Assembly: GCA_030428695.1 (NCBI GenBank)
Contig: JAUIEM010000103.1
Span: forward strand, 1-25,470
Source: a bacterium
Lineage (GTDB): Bacteria; Planctomycetota; J058; JAJDCP01
Reading direction: 5' to 3'
DNA length: 25,470 bases
Under the pieces are notes generated by a model. It worked only from the letters and a program-made list of their open reading frames with translations. It ran no database searches and was not told the origin of the DNA. Positions 1 to 8,048 of this stretch are shown here, piece by piece (within the stretch, counting starts at the first letter, position 1; the number at the start of each line of letters is the position of its first letter). Position numbers and translations under genes: made by a program.

Positions 1-2
1 CA

Positions 3-2036
3 TTCGAGCGCCTGGGCATCGCGGCGGCGAGCTGCTCGGCTTTTCCGCTGGGCGGCGGCGTGGTCCACTGCGATCACGGGGCGGTGCCCTTGCCAGCGCC
101 GGCGGTGCTGGCGCTGCTCGCGGAGGTCGGCGCTCCTGTTCGGCCGGTGGGCGATGGTCCCGAGCGGGTCACGCCGACGGCGGCGGCGATCCTGGCCGAG
201 GTGGCGGAGAGCTTCGGCCCCGGCGGGCCCAGCGGCCCTCCGGGCGGCTTCCGCTCCGGCCCCGGCATGCCTCCGCCCGGCCAGGGTCCGGGCGGCGGTG
301 GTGGTCGAGGGGGCTACGCCCTCGATTCCAGCCATCAGGACGCGCGCGCGGAGCTGCGCAAGAAGAACCTCGAGTACGACGCCCTCAAGCGCGAGAAAGA
401 CCAGGTCGAGCGCGAGCGGCGGCGCATGGAGATGGACCTCAAGGCCGAGCGTCAGCGCGTCGAGCAGCTGATGAAGGACTTCGAGGAGCGCTCGCGCATG
501 CACGAGGTCGCGATGCGCGAGAACGAGCGCATCTCGAACGAGAACGACCAGAAAGAGCTCGAGAACCGCAAGCTCAAACGCCAGCTCGAGGACGTCGAGC
601 GCCAGGCGCGCAACGAGAAGGAAAAACTCATCAACTACAACGCGGACCTCGAGAAGGACGTCCGCAAGAAAGAGGTCGACCTCAAACGCGCCCGCGAGAA
701 GGTCGCGTCGATCGAGGAAGAGTCGCGCGGACGCTTCGTCCAGATCGAGCGCAAGCTCGAGCTCGCCGCCCGCAAGATGCGCAGCAGCCAGAACACGGTG
801 CGCGACCTCGAAGAGCAGAAGTCCTTGCAGAGCAAGGAGTACGACTTCAAGGCCGCGCAGCTGCGGCGGCGCCTGAAGCTCGCCGAGTGCGAGCTGCGCG
901 CGGTGCACATGTCCAAGTTGGCCAAGTCCTTCGAGCGCGACGACGTCGTCCAGCACCTCAAGAACGAGATCGCGCGCTTCCAGACCACGATCGAGGGGCT
1001 CGGCACGATCCAGAAGGCCGAGGACGAGGTCCGCCGGCTCTACGACGAGAAGCTCAAGATCGCGTCGAAGCGCACCGAGCGCACCGAGCGCGAGCGCGAC
1101 GAGCTGCAGAAGCTGCTCGAGTCCGGGCAGGGCGGGGACACCCAGGAAGCGCTGAAGAAGATCAAGCAGGAGTCCGAGCAGCGCCTGCGCGAGGCCGAGA
1201 ACCGCGCGATCGATCTCGAGGCCGAGATCAAGAAGCTGCAGATGAAGATCAAGAACCAGGAAGACGCCCTCGCGTCCTCGCAGAAGGGGCGGGGCCAGAC
1301 CGAGATCGAGCTGCAGCAGAAGATCACCAACCTGCAGGAGCGCATCGTCGACCTCGAGGCTCAGAACAAGCGCCTCGAGGACTTCAGCAGCGGCAGCTCG
1401 GACAAGATCGCCGACGCGGTCAAGGAAGGCGAGGCCAAGCGCCTCGAGCTCGAAGAGGAGATCCGCAAGCTCAAGATCAACATCACCGACCTCGAGAGCG
1501 ACAACTCGAAGCTACGCAAGGACCTGAGCGACAAGGGCGCGAAGGCGAGCGGCGCGTCGAGCGATGCGATCAAGGAGAAGGCGAAGTACGAGAGCGAGCT
1601 GACCAAGCTGCGGGCCGAGGTCGACCTGCTCAAGACCGAGAAGGAAGAGGTCTTCAACGAGCTGAAGAAAAAGGACGACATGGTCAGCACCCAGGCCAAG
1701 GAGATCGAGAGCCTCAACCAGGCCCTCGGCTCGGCGGGTGGCGAAGCGGTCGAGATGGTCAAGAAGGAGATGGCCGACACGATCGAGGACCTGAAGTCCC
1801 AGCTCGCGAAGGCCGGTGGCGGCGCGATCGACGAGCTCGAGGACAAGCTCGAGGACATGGACAAGGAGAACGCCAAGCTTCAGGAAGACCTCGACGCCGC
1901 CGAAGACGAGATCGGCAAGCTCGAGGAGGAAAAGGCCGAGTTCGAGAGCGAGATGCGCAAGCTGCGCGACGACCTCAAGGCGGCCGAAGAGGAGATCGAA
2001 GCTCTCGAGAAGGAGCTCGAAGAGGGCGGCGGCTGA
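3..2036 (+). CDS. LarC-like N-terminal segment fused to a long coiled-coil protein (5' partial)
   Basis: The frame is open from the window edge, so the true start lies upstream; a GTG at 60 is the first in-window start codon. Codons 3 to about 215 read FERLG..., PLGGGVVHCDHG, VPLPAPAVLALL and VTPTAAAILAEVAESFG. This is the order of motifs found in LarC (nickel-pincer cofactor biosynthesis, formerly DUF111). Homology stops at FG, about halfway through a normal LarC of roughly 400 residues. A Gly/Pro-rich linker (about 217-330) follows, and then some 560 residues of charged heptad coiled coil rich in Glu, Lys, Arg and Leu, with short Gly/Ser breaks (SGQGGD, SSGSSD, GSAGGEA), ending in an acidic EELEEGGG tail. 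No FHA domain is visible in the window. The two FHA/coiled-coil genes downstream have similar C-terminal coils, so this looks like a third member of the locus. LarC activity is unlikely because the second half of LarC is absent. The coiled-coil call is strong, the LarC call fairly strong, and the function of the fusion unknown. Confidence 0.8.
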   Translation, partial: FERLGIAAASCSAFPLGGGVVHCDHGAVPLPAPAVLALLAEVGAPVRPVGDGPERVTPTAAAILAEVAESFGPGGPSGPPGGFRSGPGMPPPGQGPGGGGGRGGYALDSSHQDARAELRKKNLEYDALKREKDQVERERRRMEMDLKAERQRVEQLMKDFEERSRMHEVAMRENERISNENDQKELENRKLKRQLEDVERQARNEKEKLINYNADLEKDVRKKEVDLKRAREKVASIEEESRGRFVQIERKLELAARKMRSSQNTVRDLEEQKSLQSKEYDFKAAQLRRRLKLAECELRAVHMSKLAKSFERDDVVQHLKNEIARFQTTIEGLGTIQKAEDEVRRLYDEKLKIASKRTERTERERDELQKLLESGQGGDTQEALKKIKQESEQRLREAENRAIDLEAEIKKLQMKIKNQEDALASSQKGRGQTEIELQQKITNLQERIVDLEAQNKRLEDFSSGSSDKIADAVKEGEAKRLELEEEIRKLKINITDLESDNSKLRKDLSDKGAKASGASSDAIKEKAKYESELTKLRAEVDLLKTEKEEVFNELKKKDDMVSTQAKEIESLNQALGSAGGEAVEMVKKEMADTIEDLKSQLAKAGGGAIDELEDKLEDMDKENAKLQEDLDAAEDEIGKLEEEKAEFESEMRKLRDDLKAAEEEIEALEKELEEGGG
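217..330 (+). repeat. Gly/Pro-rich low-complexity linker
   Basis: This segment encodes a Gly/Pro-rich stretch (GGPSGPPGG, PGMPPPGQGPGGGGG) that joins the LarC-like part to the coiled coil. An in-frame ATG lies at 267 but has no ribosome binding site before it, so I do not take it as a separate gene start. Confidence 0.6.
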
Positions 2037-2115
2037 TCCTCCGCCCGTCCGCCGGGAGACGCGCGGCTGCCCATCGGGGCTGGCGGCCGAAGCCCGACTC
2101 CCGCCCACGCACCGC

Positions 2116-2151
2116 AACCGGGAGGCGCGACAGTCCCTGCGACGCCCGGTT
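2116..2151. other. Inverted repeat downstream of the first coiled-coil gene
   Basis: A 7-bp perfect inverted repeat (AACCGGG at 2116-2122, CCCGGTT at 2145-2151) lies 80 bases after the stop at 2036. A run of seven T begins at 2167, 15 bases after the stem, which is too far for a classic intrinsic terminator. The rest of the 280-base gap (2037-2316) holds no gene; its AT-richer part looks like the promoter of the next gene. Confidence 0.3.
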
Positions 2152-2166
2152 CGGCGGAGCGAGCGA

Positions 2167-2194
2167 TTTTTTTGCGCAGTTGCTGGTGTACAAT
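2167..2194 (+). promoter_or_regulatory. Putative promoter of the first FHA/coiled-coil gene
   Basis: TACAAT at 2189-2194 is a good -10 box in an AT-rich island within otherwise GC-rich DNA. It is preceded by a T tract (2167-2173) in place of a clear -35. An alternative pair is TTGCTG (2180-2185) and TATGGT (2203-2208), 17 bases apart. The same TACAAT box occurs before gatC and before the acyl-CoA dehydrogenase, which supports the first reading. Confidence 0.45.
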
Positions 2195-2316
2195 CCGATA
2201 GTTATGGTATGTCACGGCTATCCGTCAAGGATTGAGCCCCGCCGCACGTCGGCGATCGCGTCGGCCCCGCACCAGCGTTTCCGACGCGCTTCGCGTCACT
2301 GTTTCAGGGAAGGTCC

Positions 2317-4263
2317 ATGCCTGCGAAGCTAGATATCCTCAACGGTACCAACCAGGGTGAATCGCACACCCTCAAGAACGCCGAGTCGATCATCGGCAAC
2401 CGACGGAGCGCGGACATCCCGATCCGGGACCCCTGGATCTCCTGGAACCACGCGAAGATCTACATGCAGGGCACCCAGTTCTGGATCGAGGATCTCGGTA
2501 GCTCCAACGGCATCTACATCAACCGCGAGAAGGTCACCCGGCCGCAGCCGCTGACCGAGAACCTGATGTTCATGCTCGGGCGCACCAAGGTCCGCTTCAC
2601 CACCGGCCAGCTCGCCGCCGGCGGTCCGCCCCCCGGCCCCCCGAGCACCGGGGTGCCGGTGTCGATGCCGCCGGCCGCCGCGGGGGCCGTGCAGACCTTC
2701 GACATCGCGCAGGGTGAGGCCGACCAGCAGATCACCGACCTGAAGAACGAGCTGCGCGAGCTGCGCGCCCGCTTCGAGACGGCGAACGCCGCGCAGACGG
2801 CCAAAGACCAGGAGCTGTGGACCGCCCGCCACAACCTCGAGCAGGCCAAGCGCCGCATCCTCCAGCTCGAAGAGGATCTCGAGGCCGCGTCGCAGGGTGC
2901 CCCGCCCCTGAACGAGCGCGCCTTCCCGATCACCTTCCGCCAGACCCTCGCCAACCGCGACCAGGTCATCGAGGACTACAAGCGCCGCCTGGCCGTCGCC
3001 GAGGGGATGAGCGCGGGCGGCGCCGACAACGTCGTCCAGCTGCAGCGCACCCTGGAAGAGCAACGCGCGACCTACGAAGAGAAGCTGTCGATGGGCGTGC
3101 GGGTGATCTACCAACTCGAAAAAGATCTGATGGAGAAGGAACAGGCCGGCGGCGGCGCGGCCGACGAGGCCGCTCTCGCGGCCAAGGTCAAAGAGACCGA
3201 GGCGCGCATCCTCGCCGACTTCCAGCGCCGCTGGGCGGACGCCGAGCAGGGCTGGCGACGCGAGCTCGACATGGCCCGGGCGCAGATCACCGAGCTGCAG
3301 CAGGCGGGCGCCGGCGCCGCCGACCCCGCCGAGCTCGAGCGGCTCAAGGGCGAGCACGCGGCTGTCGGGGCCAAGCTCCTCGCCGCCGAGCAGGCCCTCG
3401 CCGAGGCCCAGGCCCGGGCGACGGCCGCCGAGCAGCAGCTCGCGACCAGCGCCGGCGGCGCCGCCGAGACCGCCGCGCTGCAGGAGAAGCTCAACGACGC
3501 CGAGCAGCAGGTGACCAACCTGCAGGCCCAGATCGAGAACGGCACCGCGGCCCTCGACGAGACCCGCTCCCAGGTCGCCGAGCTGCAGGCAGCGACCCAG
3601 GCACTGCAGGCCCAACTCGCCGAGAAGGACCAGGCGCTCGCGGCGGCCCAGGCCGACAGCGGCTCGGCAGACGCCCTGGCGGCCGCCCAGGCAGAGGCCG
3701 CGCAGCTCGGCGAGCAGAAGGCGAGCCTCGAGGGCCAGCTCGCCGACCTGCAGGACAAGGTCGCGGGCCTGGAGAGCGACCTCGAAGCCGCACGCTCGGC
3801 CGCCGGCGACTCCGAAGAGGTCGAGAAGCTGCGCGAAGAGCTCGCCGAGGTCGCGGGCAACCTCAAGTCGGTGACGCGCGAGAAGACGCAGCTCACCGAA
3901 GAGCTCGGGACCCTCGAGGAAGAGCTCGAGAAGGCGCGCTCCAAAGACTCGGAGGTCAAGATCGAAGAGTACAACGAGCTCGTCGGCGAGCTCGAAGACT
4001 CGATCAAGCTCGTCCGCCGGCTCAAGAACGAGAAGGCCGAGTTCGAGAAGGAGCTGATCCGTCTCGAGGAGGAGCTCGACGCCAAGGAAAGCGGCGGCGG
4101 CGACCCGGCGGAGCTCGAGCGGCTGCGCAAGCAGAACGCGGATCTCGAGGGCGAGATGCACGCGCTCGAAGACGAGCTCGAGAAGAAGGACAAACAGCTC
4201 AAGGCCGCGAACAAGGAGATCGACGCACTCGAAGCCGAGCTCGCCGAGCTCGAGGGCGACTGA
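2317..4263 (+). CDS. FHA-domain coiled-coil protein
   Basis: The product has 648 residues. The ATG follows a strong purine-rich ribosome binding site (AGGGAAGG, 2306-2313). Residues about 1-98 form an FHA (phosphothreonine-binding) domain: IIGNRRSADI at 25-34, RDPWISWNHAKI with the SxxH signature (S42, H45), and SSNGIYIN with N64-G65. The usual GR dipeptide is GN here, followed by two Arg. Residues about 98-130 are a Pro/Gly/Ala linker, and about 133-648 are nearly continuous coiled coil broken by Gly-rich hinges such as GGGAADEAA, GAGAADPAELERL and SGGGDPAELERL. No signal peptide or membrane segment is seen, so it is probably cytoplasmic. Known FHA domains bind phosphothreonine partners, often of Ser/Thr kinases. 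A phospho-regulated scaffold or filament is my inference. It is paralogous to the next gene. Confidence 0.9.
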   Translation: MPAKLDILNGTNQGESHTLKNAESIIGNRRSADIPIRDPWISWNHAKIYMQGTQFWIEDLGSSNGIYINREKVTRPQPLTENLMFMLGRTKVRFTTGQLAAGGPPPGPPSTGVPVSMPPAAAGAVQTFDIAQGEADQQITDLKNELRELRARFETANAAQTAKDQELWTARHNLEQAKRRILQLEEDLEAASQGAPPLNERAFPITFRQTLANRDQVIEDYKRRLAVAEGMSAGGADNVVQLQRTLEEQRATYEEKLSMGVRVIYQLEKDLMEKEQAGGGAADEAALAAKVKETEARILADFQRRWADAEQGWRRELDMARAQITELQQAGAGAADPAELERLKGEHAAVGAKLLAAEQALAEAQARATAAEQQLATSAGGAAETAALQEKLNDAEQQVTNLQAQIENGTAALDETRSQVAELQAATQALQAQLAEKDQALAAAQADSGSADALAAAQAEAAQLGEQKASLEGQLADLQDKVAGLESDLEAARSAAGDSEEVEKLREELAEVAGNLKSVTREKTQLTEELGTLEEELEKARSKDSEVKIEEYNELVGELEDSIKLVRRLKNEKAEFEKELIRLEEELDAKESGGGDPAELERLRKQNADLEGEMHALEDELEKKDKQLKAANKEIDALEAELAELEGD

Positions 4264-4359
4264 GCGAGCGCATCGCGCCCGTCTGCGAGCGTCCCGGCGT
4301 GTCCGGTGGCGCTCGTCGGTGTTTGTACCGTCCACAGCGACGCGGGGAGCGGAAAGGCA

Positions 4360-4389
4360 TTGGCGGCCCGCTCCCTCATACGCTACGAT
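4360..4389 (+). promoter_or_regulatory. Putative promoter of the second FHA/coiled-coil gene
   Basis: TTGGCG (4360-4365) and TACGAT (4384-4389) are separated by 18 bases within the 185-base gap 4264-4448. The downstream leader is AT-richer than its surroundings. This suggests the gene can be transcribed on its own as well as by read-through. Confidence 0.4.
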
Positions 4390-4448
4390 AGGACCCGATC
4401 TGCCGAAAATACTTCCTTAAACTCGACTTGACTGTGCAAGGGTGAGCC

Positions 4449-7400
4449 ATGGCTCTGTTCGAGATCCAGAACAACAAGCACAAGGGTGACGTCTACGAGG
4501 TCCCGCAGAAGGAGATGGTCATCGGAAATCGGCGCAGCGCCGATATCACGGTGCGCGACCCCTGGATCTCCTGGGACCACGCGAAGATCTTCTTCGCTGG
4601 CGGGCAGTACGTCATCGAAGACCTCAACAGCTCGAATGGGGTCTACGTCAACAAGAAGAGGCTCAACGGCCAGATCGCCCTCAACGACGGGGCGACGGTC
4701 CACCTCGGGCAGACGCGCTGCAAGTTCTATATCAACCCGCCCCCCGGGCTGGTCGCGAACAAGCTCGCCCCCGCCGCTCCGGCCGAGGCCCCCGCGCAGC
4801 CGCCGCCGCCCGAGACGCGGCGCGGCACCGTCTCGATGCAGGTCCCGACCTTCCTCGACGATGCCGCCGCGGCGCCCCCTGCAGCTCCCGCGGCCCCGGC
4901 GGCTCCGGCCGCCCCCGTAGCGAGCGCCGCGAGCGCTGCGGAGATCGCCGCGCTCCAGGCGCAGGTGCGGGCCAAGGACGCCGAGATGCAGCAGCTCAAG
5001 GCGACCCATGAGCAGCAGAAGGCACAGTTCAAGGCCTACTACGACGGCGAGTTCCAGAAGTACAACGAGCGCATCGCCCAGCTGCAGCAGCAGGCGACGT
5101 CGGCCTCCGCGGGCTCCGAGCAGCTCGCTCCGCTGCAGGCGCAGATCCAGGAGCTGCAGACCCAGCTCGCCGCCAAGGAGGCGGCGGCGACCGCCGCAGG
5201 CAACGAGAAGGCCGAGCTGAGCACCCAGCTCGCCGCCAAGGACGCCGAGCTGCAGACCCAGGTCCAGGCGCTCCAGGCCAAGGACGCCGAGCTCGCGAGC
5301 CTGCGCACCCAGGCCGAGGCGCTCCAGAGCCAGGCCGCCGACGCGGGCCAGGTCGCGGCGCTGACCGCCGAGAAGCAAGAGCTCGCGAGCACGCTGCAGG
5401 CAGAGCAGCAGGCGACGGTCGGACTGCTCGCGCAGTACACCGCCAAGCTGCAGGAGCAGGGCTCGGCGCTGAGCGAGGTCCAGACCCGTCTCGGTGCCCT
5501 CGAGGCCGACAACGAGGCGCTCCGCGGCCAGCTCACCGCGTCCCAGGAGGCGGCGCAGAACCAGGTCGCGGCGCAGAACCAGGCCGCCGAGCAGGAGCTC
5601 GCCTCCCTCCGCGAGCAGCTCGCCGCCGCCCAGGCCGCGGCGCAGGACCAGGCCGCGTCCCAGAGCCAGGCCGCCGAAGAGGAGCTCGCCTCCCTCCGCG
5701 AGCAGCTCGCCGCCGCCCAGGCCGCCGAGCAGGAGGTCGCCTCCCTCCGCGAGCAGCTCGCCGCCGCCCAGGCCGCGGCGCAGGACCAGGCCGCGTCCCA
5801 GAGCCAGGCCGCCGAGCAGGAGCTCGCCGCGCTGCGCGAGCAGCTCGCCGCCAGCCAACAGGCCCAGCAGGCCTCCGAGCAGGAAAAGCAGCAGATCGAG
5901 TCCCAGCGCGACGAGCTCGAGGCCTCGGTCACCGAGCTGCAGCATCAGGTCTCCGACCTGCAGCAGGCCGCCGAAGAGGGCCAGTCCGGCGCTTCGGACG
6001 CCCTCGCCGAAGCCCAGGCCGAGACCCAGCGCCTGAGCGGAGAGGTCGCGACCCTGCGCGGCGCGCTCGAGGAGAAGGAAGCCGTCGCCGCCGAGGCCGG
6101 CGAGGCCGCGGCCGCGACCGCGACCCTGCAGACCCAGCTCGAAGAGCAGCAGGCTGCCTACGCGCACCTGAGCAATGAGTTCACCCGTGTGCAGGGCGAG
6201 CTCGGCCAGTACCAGGCCCACTACCCGCAGCTGCAGGCCCAGGTCCAGGAGCTGCAGGCCCACCTCGCCGCCGCCCAGCAGGGCGCCGCCGACGCGTCGG
6301 GCGCGCAGGAAGAGCTGCAGTCGCTCAAGGGCGAGCTGCGCGCCGAGCGCGACAAGGTGATCGAGCTCGAGGAAGAGCTCGCCGAACGGTTGTCGCCTGA
6401 GCGCCAGCAGAAGCTGCAGGAAGAGCTCGCCGAGGCCCAGGAGCGCATCGCCGAGCTCGAGGAGCAGTCGGCCAGCGGTCCGGCCGCGGCACAGGAGCAG
6501 GCCGACCTGCTCGCGCAGAACCAGAAGCTGACCGGCCGCCTCGAGTCGCTCGAGAGAGACAAGCGCGAGCTCGAAGACGAGATGGACGATGTCGAGGGCC
6601 AGTCGCAGTCGCTCAAGAAGGAGCTCAATGCGGCCCGCACGGCGCACCGGCAGGAAGTCGAGAAGCTCGAAGGCCAGCTCGAAGAGCTCGAGAACGAGCT
6701 CGGCGAGGCGCGGCGCGCGGCGGCTTCCAGCGGCGACAGCGGCGAGCTGCGCGCCGACCTCGGCGCTGCCCGCGCGGCGATCGAAGACCTCGAGGCGCGG
6801 CTCAAGGCCTCCGAGGACGCTCGCGGCCACCTCGAAGAGCAGCTCGCCAGCGCCGGCGCGGCCAGCCCGCAGGTCGCCAGCCTGCAGGCACAGCTCGCCG
6901 CCGCCCAGCAGGCCAACGACAGCGCCGAGCTCGAGGGCGAGCTCGCCGACCTGCGCGGCAAGAACCGCGAGCTCGAGAGCGAGCTGAACGAGCTCGAGGG
7001 TGAGCTCGAGACCGTGCGCCAGAGCCACATCCCGCGGACCGAGCTCGACGGTCAGGCCTCGCGCATCGCACAGCTCCAGCAACAGGCCGCGGCCGCCGAA
7101 TCCCGCGCGAGCGTCGCGGAGAACAGCGTCGTGCAGCTGCGCCAGCAGATCCGCGAGCTGCAGGCCCAGATCCAGATGGGCGGCGGCGGTGGCGCCGATC
7201 CGGCGGCCCTCGAGGCGGCACAGGCCCGCATCCAGGCCCTCGAGGCCCAGGTCGCCAGCGGCGGCGGTGGCGGAGGCCCCAGCCTCGAGCTGCTCGACCG
7301 CGTCGAAGAGGCGAAGCGTCAGCACTACGCGGCGGTCGCCGCCAAGGACGCCGCGGAGAGCCGCAACGAGCAGCTCCAGCGCGACGTCGCCCGGCTGCAG

Positions 7401-7979
7401 GCCGAGCTCGCCGACGCCCAGCAGGCCCGCCAGGCCCTGCGCGAGATCGCCGTCCCCCGCGAGGAGCTGACGGTCGCGACCCAGCGTCTGCAGACCCTGC
7501 AGGCCGAGGTCAGCCAGCTGCGCGCGAACCCGCCCGCGGCCCCCGCCGCCGGAGGCAGCTCCGAGGCCGACCTGGCCCGGATCCGCGAGCTGGAGGACAT
7601 GGTCGACAAGCTCGAAGAGGCCGCGGAGCAGTCCGGCGGCACGGGCCTCGTCGACGCCCAGGCCCGGATCGCCGAGCTCGAGCGCCAGCTCGCCGCGGCC
7701 CAGGCTGCCGGTGGCGGCGGCGCGGCCGGAGACCCGGAGCTCAAGGCGCAGCTCGAAGACCTCGAGGCCGACCTCGCCGACTCCGAGGACGAGATCAAGC
7801 GCCTCAAGAAGAAGGTTCTGCGCCAGCAGAAGGAGCTCGACGCGGTCGACGAAGACCTCGACGCCCTCGAGCTCGAGCGCGAGAAGTTCAAGCGCGAGCG
7901 CGACCAGTTCTCCGCGGAGCTGATCGAGGCGGAGGACAAGATCCGTCACCTCGAAGCCCAGCTCGAGGCCGTGCGCTAG
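4449..7979 (+). CDS. FHA-domain very long coiled-coil protein
   Basis: The product has 1176 residues; the ATG is preceded by AAGGGTGAG. Residues about 1-96 form an FHA domain with VIGNRRSADI (24-33), RDPWISWDHAKI (S41, H44) and SSNGVYVN (N63-G64), strikingly like the FHA domain of the upstream gene. Residues about 97-160 are a Pro/Ala-rich linker with repeated PAAPAAP. Residues about 160-1176 are coiled coil, Ala/Gln/Glu-rich in the first two thirds and strongly charged near the end. Gly-rich hinges (GGGGGADPAALE, GGGGGGPSLELL, GGGGAAGDPELK) interrupt the coil. An internal near-identical repeat lies at 5583-5861. No signal peptide or membrane segment is visible. At full extension such a coil would exceed 100 nm, which fits a spacer, scaffold or filament-former; that role is inference. 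A role in phosphothreonine-dependent assembly is suggested by the FHA domain but not shown. Confidence 0.9.
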   Translation: MALFEIQNNKHKGDVYEVPQKEMVIGNRRSADITVRDPWISWDHAKIFFAGGQYVIEDLNSSNGVYVNKKRLNGQIALNDGATVHLGQTRCKFYINPPPGLVANKLAPAAPAEAPAQPPPPETRRGTVSMQVPTFLDDAAAAPPAAPAAPAAPAAPVASAASAAEIAALQAQVRAKDAEMQQLKATHEQQKAQFKAYYDGEFQKYNERIAQLQQQATSASAGSEQLAPLQAQIQELQTQLAAKEAAATAAGNEKAELSTQLAAKDAELQTQVQALQAKDAELASLRTQAEALQSQAADAGQVAALTAEKQELASTLQAEQQATVGLLAQYTAKLQEQGSALSEVQTRLGALEADNEALRGQLTASQEAAQNQVAAQNQAAEQELASLREQLAAAQAAAQDQAASQSQAAEEELASLREQLAAAQAAEQEVASLREQLAAAQAAAQDQAASQSQAAEQELAALREQLAASQQAQQASEQEKQQIESQRDELEASVTELQHQVSDLQQAAEEGQSGASDALAEAQAETQRLSGEVATLRGALEEKEAVAAEAGEAAAATATLQTQLEEQQAAYAHLSNEFTRVQGELGQYQAHYPQLQAQVQELQAHLAAAQQGAADASGAQEELQSLKGELRAERDKVIELEEELAERLSPERQQKLQEELAEAQERIAELEEQSASGPAAAQEQADLLAQNQKLTGRLESLERDKRELEDEMDDVEGQSQSLKKELNAARTAHRQEVEKLEGQLEELENELGEARRAAASSGDSGELRADLGAARAAIEDLEARLKASEDARGHLEEQLASAGAASPQVASLQAQLAAAQQANDSAELEGELADLRGKNRELESELNELEGELETVRQSHIPRTELDGQASRIAQLQQQAAAAESRASVAENSVVQLRQQIRELQAQIQMGGGGGADPAALEAAQARIQALEAQVASGGGGGGPSLELLDRVEEAKRQHYAAVAAKDAAESRNEQLQRDVARLQAELADAQQARQALREIAVPREELTVATQRLQTLQAEVSQLRANPPAAPAAGGSSEADLARIRELEDMVDKLEEAAEQSGGTGLVDAQARIAELERQLAAAQAAGGGGAAGDPELKAQLEDLEADLADSEDEIKRLKKKVLRQQKELDAVDEDLDALELEREKFKRERDQFSAELIEAEDKIRHLEAQLEAVR
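5583..5861 (+). repeat. Near-identical in-frame direct repeat within the coiled coil
   Basis: An 87-base unit (5583-5669) recurs almost unchanged at 5721-5807. Each copy is followed by a shorter derivative: 51 bases at 5670-5720, and a diverged copy from 5808. The period is 138 bases, or 46 residues. The units encode AAEQELASLREQLAAAQ followed by AAQDQAASQSQ. DNA identity is far higher than protein constraint needs, which points to recent tandem duplication. Confidence 0.8.
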
Positions 7980-8048
7980 AAGCTTGGCCCGAAAGCCGCG
8001 TGGCGAGGCGCCGCGCGGGTGGGTGGATGCCGAGGATCGACGACACCT

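Noticed and set aside
267..2036. Separate coiled-coil gene starting at the ATG at 267
   Set aside because: There is no ribosome binding site before it and the upstream frame is open and LarC-like, so a single fused frame is simpler.
2329..4335. Long minus-strand open frame opposite the first FHA/coiled-coil gene
   Set aside because: Same cause: GC-rich codon bias leaves the antisense frame open. The translation is low-complexity with no recognisable motif.
5583..5861. CRISPR-like spaced repeats
   Set aside because: The repeats are in frame, encode heptad protein, and lack unique spacers and uniform repeat length.
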